Positions 45,345-55,022 of a stretch of DNA of 64,000 nucleotides are shown here, piece by piece. Every line of letters starts with the position of its first letter. Within the stretch, counting starts at the first letter, position 1. The DNA comes from VXNE01 sp963664635 (GTDB lineage: Bacteria > Pseudomonadota > Gammaproteobacteria > Pseudomonadales > Azotimanducaceae), in contig OY761542.1 of NCBI GenBank assembly GCA_963664635.1, forward strand, positions 1,054,001-1,118,000. Direction: 5' to 3'. The notes below the pieces were generated by a model. It was not told the DNA's origin, did not search any database, and saw only the letters and a program-made list of their open reading frames with translations. The position numbers and the translations under genes are program-made.

Positions 45345-46502
45345 ATGCCCCAGGTAAGCCCGGGCGTACTCACATGGGCGCGGGAGACCGCCGGGCTGAC
45401 GCGGGAGGAGGCGGCGCGGAAGCTGCAACTGGGCGCAGCCTACGGCATGGTGCCGGCGGAGCGCCTGGCGGCCTTGGAGGCCGGGGACGGCGAGCCCACC
45501 CGCTCCATGCTGGGAAGGATGGCCCGGCAGTACCGGCAGCCGCTCGTCGCCTTCTACTTGGACGAGCCGCCGCGCCGGACCGCCGCGGGCACGGACTTCC
45601 GGACCCTGACCGGCCGAACATCCACGGAGCAGGATGCTCTTGTGCGAACGCTGGTGCGGGACGCGATCACCCGGCAGAGGATCGTGCGCGACCAGCTTGA
45701 GGACGACGACGCCGAAGCAGTGGTCTTCATTGGCACCGTCGCCATGTCGGATGGCTTGCGGCCCGCTCTGCAGGCTCTGCGGGGCGTCGTCGGCGAGGCG
45801 TCGGCCGGCCGACGCCCGGGGTTCGACGATTTGCGTGATGCGGTGGAGCAAGCCGGCGTCTACGTGCTTCTTCAAGGGAATCTCGGCAGCCACCACACTG
45901 CGCTGGAGACCTCAGCATTCCGCGGATTTGCGCTTGCCGACCCGCTGGCGCCTTTCATCGTCATCAACAGCAACGACGCGCGCACGGCGTGGTCCTTCAC
46001 GTTGCTGCATGAGATGGTTCATCTGCTGCTGGGCCAGACGGGGATCAGCGGTGCCGACTCGGAATCCGCTGCCGAGCGTTTCTGCAACGACGTGGCCAGC
46101 GAGTTTCTGCTGCCGTCCTCGGCCGTGGAAGCGTTCGCGCCCTCGGGCCTCGTTGAAGATTCGCTGGTCGAGGCTTTGGGCAAGCTCTCGGAGAAGTGGA
46201 AGGTCAGCCACGCGCTCATCGCCTACCGGCTTTACCGGTCGGGCAAGATCGACGCCGCATCCTATAACGAGCTCTCGATGGTTTTCCGCCGGCGATGGGA
46301 GCAGGAGCGCAGGCGGCGGAACACGGGGGACGTCAAGGTCGACTACTACACGGTCAAGCGTCACCGCCTCGGCGCCGCGCTCCTGCGACTTGCCGAGCGC
46401 GGTCTTGCCGAAGGAACGCTGCCGACGACCAAGGCCGCGGTTGCCCTTGGCGTGAAGCCCACGCAGGTCGGCCCGGTCCTCCGCATTTCCGCTCAGGCGT
46501 AG
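45345..46502 (+). CDS. XRE-type HTH/ImmA-IrrE metallopeptidase regulator
   Basis: 385 aa. Residues 8-65 look like an XRE helix-turn-helix (LTWARETAGLTREEAARKLQ). The ImmA/IrrE domain has FTLLHEMVHLLLG (HExxH zinc site) near residue 225 and AAERFCNDVASEFLLP downstream with the third ligand. Such proteins cut or sequester a repressor or antitoxin. It lies 5 bp before the PIN-like gene, an arrangement typical for ImmA/IrrE plus DUF4411 pairs, so it is probably the antitoxin/regulator of that pair. Confidence 0.85.
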   Translation: MPQVSPGVLTWARETAGLTREEAARKLQLGAAYGMVPAERLAALEAGDGEPTRSMLGRMARQYRQPLVAFYLDEPPRRTAAGTDFRTLTGRTSTEQDALVRTLVRDAITRQRIVRDQLEDDDAEAVVFIGTVAMSDGLRPALQALRGVVGEASAGRRPGFDDLRDAVEQAGVYVLLQGNLGSHHTALETSAFRGFALADPLAPFIVINSNDARTAWSFTLLHEMVHLLLGQTGISGADSESAAERFCNDVASEFLLPSSAVEAFAPSGLVEDSLVEALGKLSEKWKVSHALIAYRLYRSGKIDAASYNELSMVFRRRWEQERRRRNTGDVKVDYYTVKRHRLGAALLRLAERGLAEGTLPTTKAAVALGVKPTQVGPVLRISAQA

Positions 46503-46507
46503 ATCGG

Positions 46508-47020
46508 GTGCGCTATCTGATCGATGCGAACGTCCTCATCGACGCCAACAGGGACTACTACGCTCTCGACCGGGTTCCCGAGTTCTGGGACTGGCTGCTG
46601 CACCGGGCGGAGCAGGGAACGATCGCTGTTCCCGCAGAGATGTTCGACGAAGTCGTTCGAGGCAAGGGCGCGCTGGTCGATTGGTTGAAGGGCAACAAGG
46701 CGGGACTGGTTCTCAAGGAGGAGGCGGATGCGGATCTGGTGCGCGACGTGCTGGCGCGCGGCTACGGCCTCGATCTGTCCGAGGACGAGATCGGGACCAT
46801 CGGTAACGATCCGTTCATCGTCGCCTACGCCCGGGCCGCGGAGGGGGCGGCGACCGTCGTGACCACGGAAGCGACCAAACCCCGGGCGCGGCGCGCCAAC
46901 CGTCGCTTGCCGGATGTCTGCGCGACGCTCGGCGTGCCGTGCATCAACACGTTCACGCTGGTGCGTCAGCTGAACTTCACCACCGGTTGGAAGGCCGGCC
47001 AAGGAGCTGCCGATGGATGA
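46508..47020 (+). CDS. DUF4411/PIN-like protein (putative toxin)
   Basis: 170 aa. RYLIDANVLIDANRDYY (D7) opens the PIN fold. Other acidic sites are EMFDEVVRGKG, NDPFIVAYARA and VVTTEATKPRAR. The start GTG 46508 is chosen because the frame upstream overlaps the regulator gene in a shadow frame. The stop overlaps the methylase start by 8 bp, so it belongs to the defence operon. It probably cuts RNA and is held by the preceding regulator. Confidence 0.78.
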   Translation: MRYLIDANVLIDANRDYYALDRVPEFWDWLLHRAEQGTIAVPAEMFDEVVRGKGALVDWLKGNKAGLVLKEEADADLVRDVLARGYGLDLSEDEIGTIGNDPFIVAYARAAEGAATVVTTEATKPRARRANRRLPDVCATLGVPCINTFTLVRQLNFTTGWKAGQGAADG

Positions 47021-49929
47021 TGTCCGGCTGATCGAGCGTTGGCTGCCGATGGCCGCTCTCAGCGAAGAGTGCGCACGCGAGCGGCGCTCGATGACGGCAT
47101 TGCCGCCGATCTACTACCTCCACGTCTGGTGGGCGCGTCGCCCGCTGGTGGCATCCCGGGCGGCGGTGCTGGCGTCGCTACTGCCCGCGGACGCCGACCG
47201 TGAACGATTCATGCATGTAATCGGGATTCATGGGGATCCGGTTGCGTCGCGGCTTCGCATCGAACATGCGACAAGGGAGGGCAAACGATTGGGCGCCGCC
47301 GCCTACGGCTACCCGAGAGCATTCGCATACGTGCCCGACGAAGAAGATCGGCGGTGGCTCGAAGAACACACCGCACCCAAGGCCCTCGTGTTGGACCCGA
47401 CTGCGGGTGGAGGGAGCATCCCGTTTGAGTCCTCACGGCTCGGGTTGGAAAGCCTCGCCAATGACCTCAATCCCGTGTCGGCGCTGGTATTGAACGCCAC
47501 CGTAGTGTGGCCAGGAAGAACGGGCGCTGGGCTGTGCGGCGAGTTCACGAAACTGGGTCAGATGCTTGTGGGAGAGGTACGCAAAAGGCTTACCGGTGTT
47601 TTTGCAGACGAGCCAGAATCCAACTGCGTTCCGGATGGTTACCTATGGGCGCGAACCGTGCGCTGCCCCTACTGCACCGGCTTGGTCCCACTCTCCCCGA
47701 ATTGGCGGCTCGCGCCCGATGGCACCGGCGTGCGGCTGTTGCCCCAACTGGCCGACGGGCCCGGATCGGCGAACCGGGTGTGCGCTTTCGAGATCGCGAA
47801 TTCTGCGCAGGCGCAGTCGGTGGGCACGGTCGCCCGCGGCGACGGAACCTGCCCCTATCCCGACTGCGGTCGCGTCATCGACGGCGACGAGATCAAGCGG
47901 CAGGCGCAGGCGAGCGGCATGGGCGAGCAGCTCTACGCCGTCGTCTTCAAGCGCAAGGTCGAGTACTCCACGAAGACCGGCAAGCGCCGCTGGAAGTGGG
48001 AACGCGGCTACCGGGCGCCGCGCCCCGAGGACGACAACGCTGAAGAGATCGCGGCGCGCCTCGCCGAGAAGCTGCCCGAGTGGGAGGCGTTCGACTACGT
48101 GCCGGGTGAGCGATTTCCGGAAGTCTGCAACGACGACCGACCGATCCAGTACGGTATGCCGCTGTGGCGCGACCTGTTCTCCCCCCGCCAGTTGCTCTGC
48201 CACGGCACCGGCGTCGAGGTGTTCCGCGAGATGCTGGCGGAGGATCAGCAGGCCGGGCGACTGACTGACCTCCTACGGCTACTTGGCGCTGACGCTGGAC
48301 AAGCTGCTCAACTACAACGCACGAATGACCCGATGGCACGCGAATCGCGGCGTATTGGCCGGTACGTTCGACAGGCACGACTTCGCGTTCAAGTGGTCCT
48401 ACGCGGAAATGGCGCCTCTCGTCACGGGCGTCGGCTACGACTGGGCCATCGAACAGACCGCGAAGTGCATCAAGGAACTGGTCGAACTGGTGCGGCCGGA
48501 CGACGGCGGTGACGACGGGCAGTTGTTCGAAACCGCTCCTCCTCCAGCGGTGACGGTCACCTGCAAGCCGGGCGACCGTTTGGACCATGTTGAGTCGGCG
48601 TCCGTGGACGTCGTGGTCATGGACCCGCCCTACTACGACAACGTCATGTACGCGGAGCTTTCGGACTTCTTCTATGTCTGGTTGAAGCGCACCGCAGGCC
48701 ATGTGTTCCCGGAACTCTTCCGACGCTTGCTCACGGATAAGGACAACGAAGCGGTCGCCAATCCCGCCCGCCACCGGGGCGAGAAGGGCGCGGCGGCGCT
48801 GGCCGCGCGCGATTACCGGGAGAGGATGGCCGCGATTTTCGCCGAATGCCGCCGGGTGCTCAAAGCCGACGGGCTGATGACGCTCATGTTCACCCACAAG
48901 GCGACGGGTGCGTGGGACGCGCTCACCACCGGGCTGATGGAGTCCGGATTCGCCATCACGGCGTCGTGGCCGGTCAACACGGAAGCCGGCGGCAGCCTGC
49001 ACATCAAGGACAAGGCGGCGGCGAAGAGCACCGTGCTGCTGGTGTGCCAGCCGAAGGAGGCGGCGACGGAAGTACGCGATGCAGCGCCCGTGTACTGGGA
49101 GGATGTCAAACCGCGCGTCGCCGCCGCCGTGCGGCGGCGCATGGACGAGTTCAGCGAAGCGGGCATCGGCGGCGTCGACCTGTTCCTCGCATCCTTCGGT
49201 CCCGCCCTCGAGGAATTCTCGCGCCACTGGCCGCTCCGGCGCGGGACGCCCAGGGAGTTGCCCGCGCAACGGCGGCGCCGGCGGCAGAAGCTTCTGTTCG
49301 AGGAAGAGTGGGATCCCTACGCGGCGACGCCGGAGGATGCCCTCGACGCGGCCCGCCGCGAGGTGCAGCGCTGGCGGCTGGCGCAGATCGCCCACCCCAA
49401 GGCGAACGCCGACCTCGACCCCGCGACGGCGTTCGTCGTGTTCGCCTGGGATACGTTCAAGGCGCCCGTCTTTCCCTACGACGAGGGCCTGCATCTGGCG
49501 CGCAGCGTCGGGGTCGATCTGGAAGCCGACGTCGGCCGCCTCGCCGAGAAGAAGGGCGGCAACCTGCGCCTGTGGGACAGCGCCCACCGTGCTGCGAAAG
49601 GCGCGCTCGGACCGCCGGACGGAACCCGCGCGATGATCGATGCGATCCACCATGCGGCGAATGTCGCGCGGTCGCGTTCCCTCGCTGCGGCGCGGGAGCT
49701 CGTCGAACAGGGCGGCGCGGACGGCGAGGCCGGATTCTTCGTGGCGCTGGAGGCGCTGCTCGAAGTCCTGCCGCCGTCAACGGCGTTCACGGGTGTGGAG
49801 CTGAAGGGCGACCTCGCCGCGGCGGGCGACGATTTCGAGGCGCTCTACGGCCTCTACCGTCTCGCCTGGCCGGACGAGATCGACGAGCCTGCGCAGCTCG
49901 AGTTGTGGAAGGGCTGGTCGGGCGGCTAG
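47013..49929 (+). pseudogene. DUF1156 adenine-specific DNA methylase (COG1743, PglXI-like), frameshifted
   Basis: Two overlapping frames make one protein of about 970 aa. The first frame (47013-48512) has the AdoMet motif VLDPTAGGGSIPFESSRLG and a Zn-ribbon-like insert (VRCPYCTGLVP, GTCPYPDCGRVI). The second (entered near 48268) has the catalytic motif IV DPPY (MDPPYYDNVMYAEL, 48622-48633). Codon 416 is the last common point. Deleting one copy of the tandem CTGA at 48261-48268 restores GRLT-SYGYLALTLDKL, the expected family sequence. As sequenced, the product stops at 499 aa without the catalytic motif, so it should be inactive. If intact it would methylate adenine to mark self DNA. Confidence 0.85.
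48261..48268 (+). repeat. Tandem CTGA duplication causing the methylase frameshift
   Basis: CTGACTGA is two exact copies. Removing 4 nt rejoins the two open frames of the methylase at a natural family position. With only two copies it can revert by slippage, but a sequencing or assembly error is also possible. Confidence 0.75.
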
Positions 49930-50112
49930 CCTGGCTAGCCCGCATTGCTGTGAAATTCTTGGTGGTCTCCGCACCCCCGGGCCGAGGGGGCCCGCGAACG
50001 CCCCATGGCGCCCTGGCGGGACGGTCAGGTCCGCGCCGTCTGCGGCGGCGACCGTTCGCCCGGCGGCTGCCCCGGTTGTGGCCGGCGGGTCGTGCGGGTC
50101 GCCGGGGGCTCG

Positions 50113-51370
50113 CTAAGCGGCCGCCCAGTTGACGGTCACGGTGCCGTCGGCGTGCTGTTCGAGGACGCCGAACTCGCGCAGCCTGGCGATCCAGCGCGGC
50201 GCGTTGCGGGCGACCAGGAGGGCCTCGTAGTCGACCTCGGGGTCGCGGTAGGGCCGGTCGTCGCGGAGCACGGCGAAGATCACCCGCGCGAGCTTGTGGG
50301 CCGTGGCGACGATGGCGCGCTTGTGGCCTCGGCGCGCGGTGGTAGGCGTGGAACTGGCAGTCCTTGGTGCGGGCGGCGCCGTGGGCGCAGCCGACAAGCA
50401 GCGCGCGCAGGTGCTTGGCGCCGGCGCGGGCGCGGGCGCCGCGGCGCTTGCCGGCGCTCTCGTTGTTGCCGGGGCACACGCCGGCCCAGGCCGCGAGCCG
50501 GTCGGCGGTGCCGAACACGGCGGCCGGGTCGGGACCGGTCTCGGCCAGGATGGCGGTCGCCGAGGCGGCGTCGATGCCCGGGACGGTCTGCAGCAGGCGC
50601 AGCCGGCCGGCGTGCGGCACGAGCCCGTCGGCGAGATGCCGGTCGAGGTCGGCGAGGCGGCGGTCGAGGGCGTCGTGCTGGCGCAGCAGGTCGGCGAGCA
50701 CGACGCGGTCGGCGGCGCCGAGCGTGGCGGTCAGCGCGTCGCCGAGCCGGTCGAGCTTGCCGCGCACGTGGCTGCTCAGCGTGCCGAGGATGGCGTCGCG
50801 CGCGAGCCCGTCGACCAAGCCGTCGAGGATGCGCCGCCCGTTCATGCCGAAGATGTCGGTGATCACCCCGCCGATGCGCGCGCCGCTGCGGTCGACCACC
50901 TTCGCGGCGCGGTTGCGCACCCGGCCGCGCTCCGCCACCAGCGTGCGCCGGTGCCGGCTCAGCACGCGCAACTGGCGGAACTCGCGCGGCGGCACGAAGC
51001 TCGGCCGGCCCAGCCCGAACTGGCACACGCGCGCCAGCCAGCGGCTGTCGCCGACGTCGGTCTTGCGCCCGCGCAGTTGCTTGACCTGCTGCGCGTGCAG
51101 TAGCTGCACCTCGATGCCGGCCGCCTCGAGCGCCTCGTACGGCGTCTCCCAGTACACGCCGGTCCCCTCCATCGCCGCCGCCGTCACGCGGTGGCCGCCC
51201 AGCCAGCCCGCCATCTCGCCCAGGCCCTCCGGCAGCGCGTCGAAGCGGCGCGTCTCGCACACCGGCTCGCCGCCCGCCCCGCACAGCCGCACCGTGGCCG
51301 TGATCTCCATCTTGTGCACGTCCAGGCCCGCCGCGCGGACGTGGACAACGTGCAGATCGTCGTTCATCAT
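50113..51370 (-). pseudogene. IS110-family transposase with C-terminal frameshift
   Basis: An IS110-type DEDD transposase inserted between the methylase and helicase genes on the opposite strand. The N-terminal RuvC-like part starts at ATG 51370 (or 51367): AGLDVHKMEITATVRLCG, MEGTGVYWETPYEALEAAG, KTDVGDSRWLAR. The Transposase_20 region has LLQTVPGIDAASATAILAE and AAWAGVCPGNNESAGKRR. A one-base frame change near 50326-50336 divides FHAYHRA from RRGHKRAIVATAHKLARVIF in the next frame, which ends at 50113. The element lies in non-coding DNA, so it did not break the two flanking genes but may be polar on the helicase. Confidence 0.85.
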
Positions 51371-51908
51371 CGTGTCGCCTCCTTGTCGGATCGGGGGTGT
51401 GGCGAAGGCGGGTGGACCGGTCGGTCGGAAAGGGACCCGCGCCCAAGGGCGCGGTCGCGGTTTGCTGCTCGTCCACGGCTCGGGGCCGGGCACAGTCCGG
51501 GGCTCGCCGCCGTCCGGTCGGGTCAGTTTCTCAACGGGGTAACATGCCGTTCCGCCATTATGCGGACGACCACGCTCCCGCCTTCGCCGCGATTCTCCCC
51601 CATCCCGACCGAAGCCGCCGCCTCCGATGCCTCGCCACCATTTCATGCCTCCGGGGTGGTCGGAAGACGACCATGGACGTTTCTCAACACGTCGCTTGTG
51701 CCAGGATGACAGGTCATTGGTTCTGCGAGGTATTTTGGTCCATCACGGCTTCGTTGACCGCCCGCGGACTGCGCTGGCCGCGCCCTCGCGGGTCTCCTGG
51801 CCCCGTGCGCGCACATGCTCCCTCAACCGTAGGCCCCGCTATGCTCTCGGTCGCGAGCACGCGCACGGGGCCAAAATCCTCCGCGATCATCGCGGCCCCT
51901 GGTGAGAA
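51371..51908. other. Non-coding flank of the IS110 element and leader of the helicase gene
   Basis: No gene is seen. In IS110-family elements the non-coding end next to the transposase start encodes a bridge RNA; the 51371-51700 part is the right place for one (minus-strand transcript). The right end also must contain the promoter for the helicase gene at 51909, because the IS separates it from the upstream operon. I could not mark the IS ends; IS110 elements have no long terminal inverted repeats. Confidence 0.45.
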
Positions 51909-54900
51909 ATGCGGGCTAGGACCGTGCTCCGCGATCACGACTGGCGCTTCAAGTACACCCGCGACGACGGCAATCTGGTCGAACGCTTCTACGTCCCGGC
52001 GCTGGAGGACGCGGAACGCTACGACCGGCTCACTGGCTATTTCAATGCCCACGCGCTGACCCTCGCCGCGCGTGGCATCGAGGGCCTGGTGCGCAATGGG
52101 GGCCGCATGCGCCTGGTCGTCGGCTGCACGTTGAACGCCCCGGAGATCGAAGCCATCGAGCGCGGCGAGGACTTGCGGGGGCGTGTCGAAGCGAAGCTGG
52201 CGTCGCTGCCCCTCGCGCCGCCGGACGCCGCAACCGGGGACGCCCTCGAGTTGCTGTCGTGGATGGTCGCCCGGGGCCATCTGGACGTGAAGGTCGCCGT
52301 CCCGTGCGACCGCGACGGTCGCCCGGTGGACAGCGATGCGATCTTTCACGAGAAGTCCGGGATCATTCAGGATCGGGCCGGCGAGCGGATCGCGTGGACC
52401 GGCAGCCTCAACGAGACTGCTGCGGGGTGGCGCGCCAACTGGGAGACCATCAACGTGTTCCGCGGCTGGGCCGATACGGAACGCGTCGACGCGGAGGAGC
52501 GCAACTTCGCCCGCATCTGGAGTGCGCGGGACGCCGCCTGCGGACTCCTGGTGCTGGATGTGCCGACGGCGGTGCGTCAGGATCTGCTGCGGTTCCTGCC
52601 GGAAGAGGGCATGCGCCCGAAGCGGCTCGTGGACCCGGATATCGAAACGGACGTCAATGCAACCCGACAGCCCCCGCCGGTCGCGGAGGCCGAAGCGGTG
52701 ACCGATCCCCGCGCCGAGGCGTGGGAGTTCATCCGCGCCGCGCCGAACATGGCCGGGGGCGGCGATCGCGTCGGCGAGGCCACGGCGGCGGTCGTGCCGT
52801 GGCCGCATCAGGTGCGGGCCTTCGAGAGGCTCTACGGCGCCTGGCCGCCCCGGCTCCTCATCGCCGACGAGGTGGGCCTCGGCAAGACGATCCAGGCGGG
52901 CATGCTGATCCGCCAGGCTTGGCTCGCCGGACGCGCGAAGCGCGTTCTGATCCTCGCGCCGAAGGCCGTGCTGCGGCAGTGGCAGACGGAGCTGCGCGAG
53001 AAGTTCAATCTGCATTGGCCCGTGTACGAGCGCGACCGGCTGCTCTGGCGTTCGCCCGCCGCGACCGGCGGAAATCGCGAGGAGGCGGTGGGGCGGGACG
53101 ACTGGCATCGGTGCGACGCGGTGATCGCGTCCAGCCAGCTCGTGCGGTGCGGCGACCGGGCGGCGTCGCTGCTTGCGGCCGATCCCTGGGATCTGATCGT
53201 GCTCGACGAAGCGCACCACGCCCGCCGTCGCGGTGCCGGCACGCAGGACGAGGACAGGCCGAATGCGCTGCTCGCCCTGATGCGCGAACTGAAGGACCGC
53301 ACCGACGGCATGCTGCTCCTGACTGCGACGCCGATGCAGGTGGACCCGGTTGAGGTCTGGGACTTGCTGAGCCTGCTGGGCATGCCGGCGGAGTGGGGGT
53401 CCGGGGCCTTCCTCCGGTTCTTCGAAGACCTCCGGCACCCGAGCCCGTCGATGGACGCGATGGCCCGCAACGCGCGCCTGTTCCGCGCTTCGGAGGCGGC
53501 CTTCGGACCCGCCGGACCGGACCATGCAGAGCAAGCCGGTGGGCTGTCCCGGCTGAAGACGCGCAAGGTGATCAGTGCCTTGCGCGAGAGACACGCCACG
53601 ACGCCTCTCAGGATGCTGGAGAACGACGAGCGGGCCGCGGCGGGGGCGGTGATGCGGTCGTGGACGCCGATACGGCATCTGGTGTCGAGGCACACGCGCG
53701 AACTCCTGCGGCGCTACGCCCGCGAAGGCATGCTCGACACCACGATCGCCGAGCGCGAGGTGGCGGACGAGTTCATCGGCATGACGCCCGCCGAGAGCGC
53801 GCTCTACGAGGAAGTGGACGACTACGTCTCCACGACTTACGAGAAGGCGGAGGCGAATGTCCGCAACGCGGTCGGATTCGTGATGACCGTGTACCGGCGG
53901 CGCCTCGCCAGCAGCTTCCATGCGCTGTCGCAGACGCTGCGCAAGCGGCTGGAGGCGATGGAGGGCCGGGAAACGGAGGCAGACGAGGAGGACGTGTCGG
54001 ACGATGAAACGGCAGACCACGTTCAGGACGCCGAGGAGGTTTCCGGTCTTGAACGCCGTGCGCTCGCCGCCGAGGAGCGCGGGCGCATTGCGGCCCTACT
54101 CGCGACCGTCGAGAAGCTGCCTCCGGACAGCAAGCTGACGCGACTCGTGGCAACGCTCGAGCGACTCCGGAGCGACGGCTTTGCGCAGGCGATGGTGTTC
54201 ACCCAGTACACCGACACGATGGACTTCCTGCGTGGGCAGCTCCTCGGCCAGGGGAGTTGGCGGTTGATGTGTTTTTCGGGGCGAGGCGGCGAAGTTCCCG
54301 GCCATGAAGGGACATGGCGAACGGTGGCCCGGGACGAAGCCAAACGCCGCTTCCGGGCAGGCGAGGCGGACGTGTTGCTGTGCACCGACGCGGCGGCGGA
54401 GGGTCTGAACTTCCAGTTCTGCGGAGCGCTCGTGAACTACGACATGCCGTGGAATCCCATGCGCGTGGAGCAGCGCATCGGCCGCATCGACCGGCTCGGA
54501 CAGCGTCACCCTCGGATCCGCGTGGTGAACCTGCACTACGAAGACACCGTGGAGACGGACGTGTACCGGGCGTTGCGGGATCGGATCGGACTCTTCGTGA
54601 GCGTGGTCGGGCCGCTGCAGCCCATCCTCGCCCGGCTGCCGGGGGAGATCGGCAACGCCGTATTGCAGGGTTCCCGCCGCGATGTCGGCGACGCGGTTGC
54701 CGCGCGGATCGAGAGGGCCGCCGAGGGTTTCGACATCGACGCCGCGCTCGACGAGGAGATCCGGATGCCGGAGCGCCCGCCACCGGCGCTGGACATGACG
54801 TACTTGGCGCGCCTGCTCTCGACCCCCGAGTTGATGCCGCCCGGCGTCGAGGTTCGGCCCATGGGCGAAGCGGAGTTCGCGGTGCGGGTGCCGGGGATGG

Positions 54901-55022
54901 CCGACGAGGTGCGCGTTACCACGGCCCCCGAGTACTACGAGAGCCACGCCGACAGCATGGAGTTCTTCTCGCCGGGCGGGGTGCTGTTCGAACGGGTTCG
55001 GGCGCTGAGTGGTTCGGGGTGA
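51909..55022 (+). CDS. PLD-domain SNF2-type helicase (BrxHII/DrmD-like)
   Basis: 1037 aa. The N-terminal phospholipase D-like domain has HEKSGIIQD (residues 147-155) and WTGSLNET. The helicase domain has Walker A DEVGLGKTIQAG (320-331), DEAH box IVLDEAHHARR (430-440), motif III LLLTATPMQVDP and motif VI RVEQRIGRIDRLGQRHP near residue 860. The helicase C region is split by a 200-residue insertion. The family is found in defence loci with DUF1156 methylases and in some DISARM loci. The start is ATG 51909 soon after the IS110 flank; the stop overlaps the next gene by 1 nt. Confidence 0.87.
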   Translation: MRARTVLRDHDWRFKYTRDDGNLVERFYVPALEDAERYDRLTGYFNAHALTLAARGIEGLVRNGGRMRLVVGCTLNAPEIEAIERGEDLRGRVEAKLASLPLAPPDAATGDALELLSWMVARGHLDVKVAVPCDRDGRPVDSDAIFHEKSGIIQDRAGERIAWTGSLNETAAGWRANWETINVFRGWADTERVDAEERNFARIWSARDAACGLLVLDVPTAVRQDLLRFLPEEGMRPKRLVDPDIETDVNATRQPPPVAEAEAVTDPRAEAWEFIRAAPNMAGGGDRVGEATAAVVPWPHQVRAFERLYGAWPPRLLIADEVGLGKTIQAGMLIRQAWLAGRAKRVLILAPKAVLRQWQTELREKFNLHWPVYERDRLLWRSPAATGGNREEAVGRDDWHRCDAVIASSQLVRCGDRAASLLAADPWDLIVLDEAHHARRRGAGTQDEDRPNALLALMRELKDRTDGMLLLTATPMQVDPVEVWDLLSLLGMPAEWGSGAFLRFFEDLRHPSPSMDAMARNARLFRASEAAFGPAGPDHAEQAGGLSRLKTRKVISALRERHATTPLRMLENDERAAAGAVMRSWTPIRHLVSRHTRELLRRYAREGMLDTTIAEREVADEFIGMTPAESALYEEVDDYVSTTYEKAEANVRNAVGFVMTVYRRRLASSFHALSQTLRKRLEAMEGRETEADEEDVSDDETADHVQDAEEVSGLERRALAAEERGRIAALLATVEKLPPDSKLTRLVATLERLRSDGFAQAMVFTQYTDTMDFLRGQLLGQGSWRLMCFSGRGGEVPGHEGTWRTVARDEAKRRFRAGEADVLLCTDAAAEGLNFQFCGALVNYDMPWNPMRVEQRIGRIDRLGQRHPRIRVVNLHYEDTVETDVYRALRDRIGLFVSVVGPLQPILARLPGEIGNAVLQGSRRDVGDAVAARIERAAEGFDIDAALDEEIRMPERPPPALDMTYLARLLSTPELMPPGVEVRPMGEAEFAVRVPGMADEVRVTTAPEYYESHADSMEFFSPGGVLFERVRALSGSG

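Noticed and set aside
54314..55021. N-terminal 236 codons of the longest frame containing the DUF2971 gene
   Set aside because: It is an out-of-frame reading of the helicase gene; the family begins at the ATG at 55022.
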